Source: JAJFJD01 sp965228695 (GTDB taxonomy: Bacteria > Pseudomonadota > Alphaproteobacteria > UBA8366). From it: a stretch of 64,000 bases of DNA. Position numbers and translations under genes: made by a program. Under the pieces are notes generated by a model. It was not told the DNA's origin and did no database searches. It worked only from the letters and a program-made list of their open reading frames with translations. The stretch is from positions 682,001 to 746,000 of the forward strand of contig CBDDIB010000002.1 of NCBI GenBank assembly GCA_965228695.1, read 5' to 3'. Shown here one piece after another: positions 18,469-26,238 of this stretch; position 1 is the first letter of the stretch, and each line of letters opens with the position of its first letter.

Positions 18469-19845
18469 ATGCCGTACCGTCGGCCCGATCGATTATTCCT
18501 CGCCGTCTTCACGGTGGCCGCACCCGGCATCCTTGTGCTGGCCGGCCTGCTGATCGCCGGCGTCCTATCTCCCGGAATTTCGCTCGCCGCCGCCGCCGTT
18601 CTGTTGGCCCTGGCCGGACTCATCGCATGGCGGCATGTGACCGACCTGGCCCGGCTTCGGTTGCGGGTGGACCAGCTGGCGGCGGGCGAAGACGATCCGG
18701 GCTATGAGGCGACGACCGTCGGCGACCTATCGCTCGCGATCGCCCGTCTCGGGCGGCAATGGCAAGACGAGCGGGAAAAGCTGGCAGCCGAACGCGCCAC
18801 GGCGGATTACATCCTGGACGCCCTGCCGGACCCGCTCATCGTGGTCGACCGGTCGAACATGGTGGTGCGCGCCAACTACGCCGCCGAAGAAATTTTCGAC
18901 ACCGAGCTCACCGGCCGTGACCTGGCCGCCGGGTTGCGTCACCCCACGCTGCTGCGCGCGGTCGAATCCGCCTTGCGCGACGGCAACAGCCTGGCCGAGG
19001 AAATCGCCATGCCGCCGCCGATGAACCGGAATTACAGCGCCCTCGTCGAGCCGTTGGGCGCGTCCGCCGACAGCGGCGCGCTGATCCTGCTGCACGACCT
19101 GACGCCGGTCCGGCTGGGCGAACGCATGCGGGCCGATTTCGTCGCGAATGTGAGCCACGAGTTGCGCACGCCCTTATCGAGCCTGTTGGGCTTCGTCGAA
19201 ACGCTGCGCGGTCCCGCGCGCGAAGACGCCGAGGCGCGCGACAACTTCCTCGGCATCATGCACGATCAGGCCGAACGAATGACGCGCCTGATCGAAGATT
19301 TGTTGTCGCTGTCCCGCATCGAGATGGACGAACACAGCCGGCCCGACACGCCGGTGGATGTGCGCCGTGTGCTGGCCAAGGTGGAGGACATGCTGTCGAT
19401 GAAGGCGCGCAACCGCAACATGCCGATCCAGATCACCGTCCCCGACGCGCCGGCCGCCGTGCCCGGCGACGAGGATCAGTTGACGCAGGTGTTTCAGAAC
19501 CTGATCGACAACGCGATCAAATACGGCGGCGAGAATACTCCGGTCGAGATCGTGCTCGACCAACCAGACGCCACACAGGTGTCGATTACCGTGATCGACC
19601 ACGGCGCGGGCATCCCGCGCGAACATCTGCCGCGATTGACCGAGCGGTTCTACCGGGTCGACGCGGCCGGCAGCCGGCAACTCGGCGGAACCGGGCTCGG
19701 CCTCGCCATCGTCAAGCACATCATCGCGCGGCATCGCGGAAAACTCGATATCGCGAGCGCGGAGGGCGAGGGCAGCAGTTTCACGGTGACTTTGCCCACC
19801 GTCGCGGAAGAAACCGGCGCATTATCCGCCGAAGCGGCGGGCTAG
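18469..19845 (+). CDS. phoR: Phosphate regulon sensor histidine kinase PhoR
   Basis: A 458-residue inner-membrane histidine kinase with two N-terminal membrane helices (about 10-30 and 32-52), a PAS domain (about 105-200), a HisKA domain with the phosphorylated His230 in NVSHELRTPLSSLLGF, and a HATPase_c domain with the N box NLIDNAIKYGG and G box GTGLGLAIVKH. Its position directly before pstSCAB-phoU-phoB identifies it as PhoR rather than another kinase. In the family PhoR senses Pi status through PstSCAB/PhoU and phosphorylates PhoB. Confidence 0.94.
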   Translation: MPYRRPDRLFLAVFTVAAPGILVLAGLLIAGVLSPGISLAAAAVLLALAGLIAWRHVTDLARLRLRVDQLAAGEDDPGYEATTVGDLSLAIARLGRQWQDEREKLAAERATADYILDALPDPLIVVDRSNMVVRANYAAEEIFDTELTGRDLAAGLRHPTLLRAVESALRDGNSLAEEIAMPPPMNRNYSALVEPLGASADSGALILLHDLTPVRLGERMRADFVANVSHELRTPLSSLLGFVETLRGPAREDAEARDNFLGIMHDQAERMTRLIEDLLSLSRIEMDEHSRPDTPVDVRRVLAKVEDMLSMKARNRNMPIQITVPDAPAAVPGDEDQLTQVFQNLIDNAIKYGGENTPVEIVLDQPDATQVSITVIDHGAGIPREHLPRLTERFYRVDAAGSRQLGGTGLGLAIVKHIIARHRGKLDIASAEGEGSSFTVTLPTVAEETGALSAEAAG

Positions 19846-19931
19846 GTTTTCGGCGCGCAGAGAGCGCCGTATAACTCGTTATATAATAACGAGTTAATTT
19901 AAATTTCCGCCGCCGCAAATTAATGGGCCGG

Positions 19932-19964
19932 CTGTCATTTTTCTGTAACAGACCTGTCGTAATT
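19932..19964 (+). promoter_or_regulatory. PhoB box, three direct repeats, upstream of pstS
   Basis: CTGTCAT (19932), CTGTAAC (19943) and CTGTCGT (19954) recur with an exact 11-bp period, separated by short T/A-rich spacers. This is the hallmark of Pho boxes bound by PhoB dimers on one face of the helix. It lies about 130 bp before the pstS start, so the pst operon is very likely induced by phosphate starvation. Confidence 0.85.
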
Positions 19965-20096
19965 GAGACGTGTCGGAACACTAGGATCGGCCGCGTTGCA
20001 GCGATAATGCCGGTCCTGTTAAGCGCCGGTTCCTATGCAGCGGAAAAACGAACGATTCATCCCTTCCGAGAAATCCATGACGAACGGAGCGTGACC

Positions 20097-21137
20097 GTGA
20101 TCAAGAAAACCCTCCTCCTCAGCGCAGTGGCCTCGATGGCCATGGCAGGATCCGCCCTGGCGCGCGATCAGATCAACATCGTCGGGTCGTCCACCGTCTA
20201 TCCTTTCGCGACCGTCGTCGCCGAACGGTTCGGCAAGACCACCGACTTCAAGACCCCGAAGATCGAATCGACCGGGTCGGGCGGCGGCCTAAAGCTGTTC
20301 TGCGGCGGTGTCGGCGTGCAGCACCCCGACATCACCAACGCCTCGCGGCGGATCAAGAATTCCGAAGTGGAGCGTTGCGCGAAGAACGGCGTCAAAGGCA
20401 TCACCGAGGTCAAGATCGGCTATGACGGGATCGTCGTCGCCAACTCGAAAAAATCGAAGCGGGTCGAACTAACGCTACAGCAGCTGTTCCTCGCCCTGGC
20501 GAAGCAGGTGCCGGAAGGCGGTAAGGACGGCGGGAAGCTAGTCCCCAATCCTTATAAGAAATGGAGCGACATCGACCCGTCGCTGCCGAATGCCGCGATC
20601 GAAGTGCTCGGCCCACCGCCGACCTCCGGTACCCGCGACGCGTTCAACGAACTCGCCATCGAAGGCGGCTGCAAGACCTTCAAGTCGCTGAAGGCAATGA
20701 AGAAAAGCGACAAGATGAAATACAAAGCCGTCTGCCGCGGCATCCGTGAAGACGGGGCCTATATCGAGGCGGGCGAGAACGACAACCTGATCGTCCAGAA
20801 GCTCGAAGCCAATCCGAACGCCTTCGGCGTCTTCGGCTACAGCTTCCTCGACCAGAACGCCGACAAGGTTCAGGGCAGCCTGATCAACAAGGTCGAGCCG
20901 ACCTTCGAGAACATCTCGGCACAAACCTATCCGGTTTCCCGCGCCTTGTTCTTCTATGTGAAGAAAGCGCATGTCGGGCAAATCCCGGGCATCAAGGAAT
21001 TCGTCTCTGAGTTTACCGACGAAAGAGCCTGGGGTCCGGAAGGGTATCTCGCCGACCGCGGCTTGATCCCCCTGCCGGACGCCGAACGGAAGAAAGTCCG
21101 CGCCTCTTCGGTAGGCATGGCCAATCTCTCCATGTAG
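20097..21137 (+). CDS. pstS: Periplasmic phosphate-binding protein PstS
   Basis: PstS captures phosphate for the PstCAB transporter. The 346-residue protein has a Sec signal peptide (IKKTLLLSAVASMAMAGSALA) and phosphate-binding loops: INIVGSSTVYPF, IESTGSGGGLKLFCGG and the GTRDAF turn. I choose the GTG at 20097, because GGAG lies 7 nt before it and places the signal peptide at the very N-terminus. Longer readings to 19923 would run through the Pho box. It is the first gene of the pst operon. Confidence 0.94.
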   Translation: MIKKTLLLSAVASMAMAGSALARDQINIVGSSTVYPFATVVAERFGKTTDFKTPKIESTGSGGGLKLFCGGVGVQHPDITNASRRIKNSEVERCAKNGVKGITEVKIGYDGIVVANSKKSKRVELTLQQLFLALAKQVPEGGKDGGKLVPNPYKKWSDIDPSLPNAAIEVLGPPPTSGTRDAFNELAIEGGCKTFKSLKAMKKSDKMKYKAVCRGIREDGAYIEAGENDNLIVQKLEANPNAFGVFGYSFLDQNADKVQGSLINKVEPTFENISAQTYPVSRALFFYVKKAHVGQIPGIKEFVSEFTDERAWGPEGYLADRGLIPLPDAERKKVRASSVGMANLSM

Positions 21138-21144
21138 CACCGCA

Positions 21145-21175
21145 TCGGCGGCCGGGATACCACCCCGGCCGCCGA
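21145..21175 (+). promoter_or_regulatory. Intercistronic hairpin after pstS
   Basis: A perfect 12-bp stem (21145-21156 with 21164-21175, TCGGCGGCCGGG and its complement) with a 7-nt loop begins 7 nt after the pstS stop. No T-run follows, so it is not a classic terminator. It more likely protects the 3' end of pstS mRNA or causes partial termination, keeping PstS in excess over PstCAB. Confidence 0.6.
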
Positions 21176-21258
21176 GTTACGTCGGCCGTCCATCACGGAC
21201 CAAGCAACAAGAACAGAGCCGAACCAGGAACCGGACCTCCAGGGAAGTGTCAAAATAG

Positions 21259-22641
21259 ATGCAGTATTTCGTTCTCTTCGCCGTCCTGCTGATGCTGACC
21301 TATGTCGGTTTCGCGATGGGCCGGCGGCGCGCGCTGGTCGTCGGTGGCAATTCGTCGGTCGGACTGCATTCTCTTCCGTCGTATCATGGCCTATACGTCA
21401 TCCTGTGGTGTGGCCTCCCGGCGCTCGCGGTGATGATTTTCTGGCTCGTGTTCGAATCGACCATCGTGACGTCGTTGGTCGTGGGCGCCCTGCCGCAAGA
21501 TATGCAGGCGCTGCCGGAGAACCGGCTGAACCTTCTTGTCAACGACATCCGCAACTTGGCCGCGGGCGACGCAACCAGCCGCGCCGCCGACGCCGAATTG
21601 ACGGCTGCCGCCGCGCATTACACGAGCCTGCGGCAGATCGGTTTCGCCGCGATCGCCGTGGTTTGCCTGGTCCTGGCGATCGGCGGCATCCTCATCGGCC
21701 GCCGTTACATCTCGCCGACCCTACGCGCACGCAACCTCGTCGAGCGCACGATCATGGCCTTCCTGATCGGCGCGTCGACGATCGCCATCCTCACCACGAT
21801 CGGCATCGTCCTGTCCTTGCTTTTCGAGGCCTGGCGCTTCTTCCAGATGGTGTCGCCGGTCGAGTTCCTGTTCGGCCTGGAATGGAGCCCGCAGATCGCG
21901 TTGCGCGCCGATCAGGTGGCCTCCTCCGGTGCGTTCGGCGCGGTGCCCATTTTCGCCGGCACCGCGCTGATCAGCGTGATCGCCCTGTTCGTGGCGGTGC
22001 CGATCGGCTTGCTGTCGGCGATCTACATGGCGGAATACGCCGCGCCGAAGTTCCGCGCCGTGGTCAAGCCGCTGCTCGAGATCCTCGCCGGTATCCCGAC
22101 CGTGGTCTACGGCTTCTTCGCCGCCTTGACGGTGGCGCCTTTCCTGCGCGACAGCGGCATCGAACTGGGCCTGACGATTTCATCGGAAAGCGCGCTTGCC
22201 GCCGGGCTGGTCATGGGCATCATGATCATTCCCTTCGTGTCGTCCCTGTCCGACGACGTGATCACGGCGGTTCCCCGGGCGATGCGCGAGGGGTCCTATG
22301 GCCTCGGCGCGACCAAATCCGAAACGATTCGCAATGTCATCCTGCCGGCGGCGCTGCCGGGAATCGTCGGCAGTGTCCTGCTGGCGGCGTCCCGCGCGAT
22401 CGGCGAAACCATGATCGTGGTGATGGCCGCCGGCCTTACCGCCAACCTGACCGCAAACCCCTTCGAGGCGGTCACCACGGTGACGGTTCAGATCGTGACC
22501 CTGCTTGTGGGCGATCAGGAATTCGATAGCCCCAAAACCCTGGCGGCCTTCGCGCTCGGGCTGGTGCTCTTCGTCATCACACTCTGCCTCAACGTCATCG
22601 CGTTGCGCGTGGTGCGGAAATACCGAGAGAAATATGACTGA
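21259..22641 (+). CDS. pstC: Phosphate ABC transporter permease PstC
   Basis: This 460-residue inner-membrane permease has the long N-terminal extension usual in alphaproteobacterial PstC (extra membrane segments and a periplasmic stretch before residue 160), then the ABC permease core with the EAA-type loop around REGSYGLGATKSETIRNVILPAALPG, read in parts. It forms the channel with PstA and couples to PstB. Its last 8 nt overlap the pstA start, which suggests translational coupling. Confidence 0.94.
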   Translation: MQYFVLFAVLLMLTYVGFAMGRRRALVVGGNSSVGLHSLPSYHGLYVILWCGLPALAVMIFWLVFESTIVTSLVVGALPQDMQALPENRLNLLVNDIRNLAAGDATSRAADAELTAAAAHYTSLRQIGFAAIAVVCLVLAIGGILIGRRYISPTLRARNLVERTIMAFLIGASTIAILTTIGIVLSLLFEAWRFFQMVSPVEFLFGLEWSPQIALRADQVASSGAFGAVPIFAGTALISVIALFVAVPIGLLSAIYMAEYAAPKFRAVVKPLLEILAGIPTVVYGFFAALTVAPFLRDSGIELGLTISSESALAAGLVMGIMIIPFVSSLSDDVITAVPRAMREGSYGLGATKSETIRNVILPAALPGIVGSVLLAASRAIGETMIVVMAAGLTANLTANPFEAVTTVTVQIVTLLVGDQEFDSPKTLAAFALGLVLFVITLCLNVIALRVVRKYREKYD

Positions 22642-23944
22642 CGCCACCGCGCCCACCCCCATCCGGAATCGCAGCACCGCCGAGCGGGTCGACGCCAGCC
22701 TGAAGCGGCGCTACGCGGCGGAAAAGCGCTTCAAGCTGTACGGGCTGATTTCGATCATCCTCGCGGTCTCGTTCCTCGGCCTGCTGCTCGTCAGCATCGT
22801 GTCGAAAGGATACACGGCGTTTCAGCAGACCTTCATCCAGCTCGAGATCGACTTCGCCAAGGAAGAAATCGACCCGCAAGGCACCGGCGACCCGAAAGTA
22901 TTGGCCAAAGCCAATTACGACGGCCTGATCAAGAAGACATTGCGCGGCATGTTCCCTGAGGTGAAGAGTCGCCGGGACAAGCGCAAACTTTACCGGCTGG
23001 TCAGCGGCAACGCGGCCTTCGATCTGCAAGACCTGGTGGTCGAAAACCCGTCTATCGTCGGCACGACGCGATCGATCTGGGTGCCCGCGTCCGACGACAT
23101 CGACGTCTTCGTCAAGGGCCATGTGCGCGCCGACGTGCCGGAGGACCAGCGCCGAATCAAGGACAACGAAATCGCCTGGGTCACCACGCTCCAGGAAAAG
23201 GGCGCGCTCGAGAAGAAGTTCAATACCGCTTTCTTCACGTCGGGCGACAGCCGCGATCCCGAAGTCGCCGGCATCTGGGGCGCCGTGGTGGGATCCTTTT
23301 GGACGCTCTTGGTAACCTTGGTGTTGGCCTTCCCGCTCGGCGTCATGGCGGCGGTCTACCTCGAGGAATTCGCGCCGAAGAACAAATGGACCGACCTGGT
23401 CGAGGTCAACATCAACAATCTCGCCGCGGTACCATCGATCGTCTTCGGACTGTTGGGCCTCGCGGTCTTCCTCAATTTCTTCAACCTGCCGCGATCGGCC
23501 CCGCTGGTCGGCGGCATGGTGCTGGCCCTGATGACGCTGCCGACGATCATCATCGCGTCGCGCGCCGCGCTGAAGGCGGTGCCGCCCTCGATCCGTGAAG
23601 CGGCGCTCGGCGTCGGCGCCAGCAAGGTGCAGACCGTGACCGATCACGTCTTGCCGCTGGCGATGCCCGGCATGCTGACCGGCACGATCATCGGCATGGC
23701 GCAGGCGCTCGGCGAAACGGCGCCGCTGCTGATGATCGGCATGGTGGCCTTCATCGTCGATATTCCCTCCGGCCCGTTGGACCCGGCAACGGTGCTGCCG
23801 GTGCAGATCTATCTCTGGGCCGACAGCGCCGAACGCGCCTTCGTGGAACGGACCTCGGCGGCGATCATGGTTCTTCTGGCGTTCCTGGTCTGCATGAACC
23901 TCATTGCAATCATCCTGCGCAAACGCTTCGAAAGGCAGTGGTAA
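22634..23944 (+). CDS. pstA: Phosphate ABC transporter permease PstA
   Basis: A 436-residue permease with an N-terminal membrane helix followed by a soluble DUF3333-type region (about residues 65-215) and then the six-helix permease core. The EAA loop is seen around IREAALGVGASKVQTV. The ATG at 22634 overlaps the pstC stop. The large N-terminal region is typical of alphaproteobacterial PstA and is absent from the shorter E. coli protein. Confidence 0.94.
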   Translation: MTDATAPTPIRNRSTAERVDASLKRRYAAEKRFKLYGLISIILAVSFLGLLLVSIVSKGYTAFQQTFIQLEIDFAKEEIDPQGTGDPKVLAKANYDGLIKKTLRGMFPEVKSRRDKRKLYRLVSGNAAFDLQDLVVENPSIVGTTRSIWVPASDDIDVFVKGHVRADVPEDQRRIKDNEIAWVTTLQEKGALEKKFNTAFFTSGDSRDPEVAGIWGAVVGSFWTLLVTLVLAFPLGVMAAVYLEEFAPKNKWTDLVEVNINNLAAVPSIVFGLLGLAVFLNFFNLPRSAPLVGGMVLALMTLPTIIIASRAALKAVPPSIREAALGVGASKVQTVTDHVLPLAMPGMLTGTIIGMAQALGETAPLLMIGMVAFIVDIPSGPLDPATVLPVQIYLWADSAERAFVERTSAAIMVLLAFLVCMNLIAIILRKRFERQW

Positions 23945-23945
23945 G

Positions 23946-24785
23946 ATGACTCGGCACTTGGAGCTGAAATCGATGACGGTGGAGAAGACCAAAGACGCTG
24001 CGGCGGACGACGCGGCCGCCGCGATCCCGGCGGTGAAGATGTCCGCCCGCGGCGTCGACGTTTTCTACGGCGACAAACAAGCGCTCATGGGTGTCGATCT
24101 CGATATCCGCGAACGCGAGGTTACGTCGCTGATCGGGCCTTCCGGCTGCGGCAAATCCACCTTTATCCGCTGCCTGAACCGGATGAACGACGTGATCGAT
24201 ATCTGCCGCGTCGACGGCGACATCCAGTTGGACGGCAAGGACATCTACCACCGCGGCGTCGACGTGGTGCAGCTTCGCGCGCTGGTCGGCATGGTCTTCC
24301 AGAAGCCGAACCCGTTTCCCAAGTCGATTTACGAGAATGTGGCCTACGGACCCAAACTGCACGGCCTCGCCGACAACCGCGAAGACCTCGACGAGATCGT
24401 GATGACCAGCCTGGAACGCGCCGGGTTGCTGGACGAAGTCAAGGACCGGCTCGACGAGCCCGGCACCGGTTTGTCGGGCGGACAGCAACAGCGCCTTTGC
24501 ATCGCGCGCGCCATCGCGGTGTCGCCAGAGGTCATCCTGATGGACGAGCCCTGCTCGGCGCTCGACCCGATCGCCACCGCGCGGATCGAAGAGCTGATCG
24601 ACGAGCTGCGCGCCAACTTCACCATCGTGATCGTGACGCATTCCATGCAGCAGGCCGCCCGGGTATCGCAACGCACCGCCTTCTTCCATCTCGGCTATCT
24701 CGTCGAGGTCGGCGATACCGAGCAGATCTTCACCACGCCGCAGGACAAACGCACCCAGGATTACATCACCGGCCGCTTCGGCTGA
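23946..24785 (+). CDS. pstB: Phosphate ABC transporter ATPase PstB
   Basis: A 279-residue ATPase that powers phosphate import. Walker A is GPSGCGKST (residues 64-72), the ABC signature is LSGGQQQRLCIARA, and Walker B is VILMDEPCSALDP. The first 40 residues are a charged, Ala-rich extension, so internal starts (for example MTVEKTKD at 23973) remain possible. It begins just after the pstA stop, and its own stop overlaps a possible phoU ATG. Confidence 0.95.
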   Translation: MTRHLELKSMTVEKTKDAAADDAAAAIPAVKMSARGVDVFYGDKQALMGVDLDIREREVTSLIGPSGCGKSTFIRCLNRMNDVIDICRVDGDIQLDGKDIYHRGVDVVQLRALVGMVFQKPNPFPKSIYENVAYGPKLHGLADNREDLDEIVMTSLERAGLLDEVKDRLDEPGTGLSGGQQQRLCIARAIAVSPEVILMDEPCSALDPIATARIEELIDELRANFTIVIVTHSMQQAARVSQRTAFFHLGYLVEVGDTEQIFTTPQDKRTQDYITGRFG

Positions 24786-24799
24786 TGGGAGAGACAATC

Positions 24800-25546
24800 G
24801 TGGCAAATTCGAGCGAGCATATCGTCAAATCCTATGACGAAGAGCTGAAACAGCTCAACGCGCTGATCAGCCGCATGGGCGGATTGGCGGAAACCCAATT
24901 CGACGGCGCCGTTCAGGCCGTGTTGCGGCGCGACGTGGAACTGGCCGAGAACATTCGCGCCGGCGACGCGGAGATCGACGAACTGGAACACGAGATCGAT
25001 GCGCTCGTGGTGCGGCTCCTGGCGTTGCGCCAGCCGATGGCCATCGACTTGCGCTACATCGTCTCGGCGCTCAAGATCGCGGCCGACCTGGAACGGTTCG
25101 GCGATCACGCCAAGAGCGTCGCCAAGCGGGCCATCGCGATCAGCAAAGTGCCGCGCATTCCGGCGCCCGGTCTCGACCGAATGGCGCGCATGGTGCAAGG
25201 CATGATCAAGGAGGTGCTCGACGCCTATCTCGAGAACGACACCAATAAGGCGATCCGAATCTGGCGGCAGGATGCGGAAGTGGACGAGCTGTACAACAGC
25301 CTGTTCCGCGAGCTGCTGACCTACATGATGGAAGACCCGCGCAACATCACCGGCTGCACCCATCTGCTGTTCATCGCGAAGAATATCGAGCGGATGGGCG
25401 ACCATGCCACCAATATCGCCGAGATCGTGCATTACCAGGTCAAGGGCACGCAACTGCCCGACGACCGGCCGCGCGGCGACGACCCGAGTTTCGCGGTCGT
25501 CGACAATGACACTCCCACCAACGATGACCGAAAACCATTGATATGA
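24800..25546 (+). CDS. phoU: Phosphate signalling protein PhoU
   Basis: PhoU links the Pst transporter to PhoR and represses the Pho response when phosphate is plentiful. It is all-helical with two PhoU repeats; metal-site-type motifs EIDELEHEID and GDHATNIAE are visible. The GTG at 24800 has GGGAGAG 6 nt upstream, and the product begins ANSSEHIVKSYDEEL as usual. The alternative ATG at 24785 overlaps the pstB stop and would add five residues. The stop overlaps the phoB start (ATGA). Confidence 0.93.
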   Translation: MANSSEHIVKSYDEELKQLNALISRMGGLAETQFDGAVQAVLRRDVELAENIRAGDAEIDELEHEIDALVVRLLALRQPMAIDLRYIVSALKIAADLERFGDHAKSVAKRAIAISKVPRIPAPGLDRMARMVQGMIKEVLDAYLENDTNKAIRIWRQDAEVDELYNSLFRELLTYMMEDPRNITGCTHLLFIAKNIERMGDHATNIAEIVHYQVKGTQLPDDRPRGDDPSFAVVDNDTPTNDDRKPLI

Positions 25547-26238
25547 GGCCCCGTATACTGATCGTGGAGGACGAGGCGGCCCTCGTCACGTTGCTCCGAT
25601 ATAATCTCGAACGCGAAGGATTCGACGTTTTCGAAGCCGGCGACGGCGACGAAGCCCTGGTCGTCGCGGACGAGACGCCCCCGGACCTGATCCTGCTCGA
25701 CTGGATGCTGCCGCTGACCAGCGGCATCGAGGTGTGCCGCCAATTGCGGCGCAAGTCGGAAACACGCACGACGCCGATCATCATGCTGACCGCGCGCGGC
25801 GAGGAAGCCGACAAGGTCCGCGGACTGGACAGCGGCGTGGACGACTATGTCACCAAGCCGTTCTCGCCGGCCGAACTGCTCGCCCGCATCCGCGCCCTGC
25901 TGCGCCGCGCCCACCCGGCGCCGGCGGACGAAACGCTGCATTGCGGCAACATCCGCATGGACCTGGCGGCGCATAAGGTGCATCGCGGCGACCGCAACGT
26001 GCATCTCGGGCCGACCGAGTTCCGCCTGTTGCGCTATCTGATGGAGCATCAGGGCCGCGTGTTCAGCCGCGAGCAACTGCTGGATGCGGTGTGGGGCCGC
26101 GACGTCTTCGTCGAGGCGCGAACGGTCGACGTTCACATCCGCCGCCTGCGCAAGGCGCTGAACGATCCCGGCGACAACGACATGATCCGCACGGTCCGCG
26201 CGGCGGGGTATGCGTTGGAATGTCCTAGCTCAGCCTAA
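25543..26238 (+). CDS. phoB: Phosphate regulon response regulator PhoB
   Basis: A 231-residue OmpR-family regulator. The receiver domain has the acidic pair in VEDEAAL, phosphoacceptor Asp53 (LILLDWMLP), and the Thr/Lys switch residues in MLTARG and VTKPFSPAE. The C-terminal winged helix contains GPTEFRLLRYLMEHQGRVFS and VDVHIRRLRKAL, read in parts. It activates genes with Pho boxes such as the one before pstS. Its end overlaps the end of the convergent CoA-ligase gene by 9 nt, leaving no room for a separate terminator. Confidence 0.95.
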   Translation: MRPRILIVEDEAALVTLLRYNLEREGFDVFEAGDGDEALVVADETPPDLILLDWMLPLTSGIEVCRQLRRKSETRTTPIIMLTARGEEADKVRGLDSGVDDYVTKPFSPAELLARIRALLRRAHPAPADETLHCGNIRMDLAAHKVHRGDRNVHLGPTEFRLLRYLMEHQGRVFSREQLLDAVWGRDVFVEARTVDVHIRRLRKALNDPGDNDMIRTVRAAGYALECPSSA

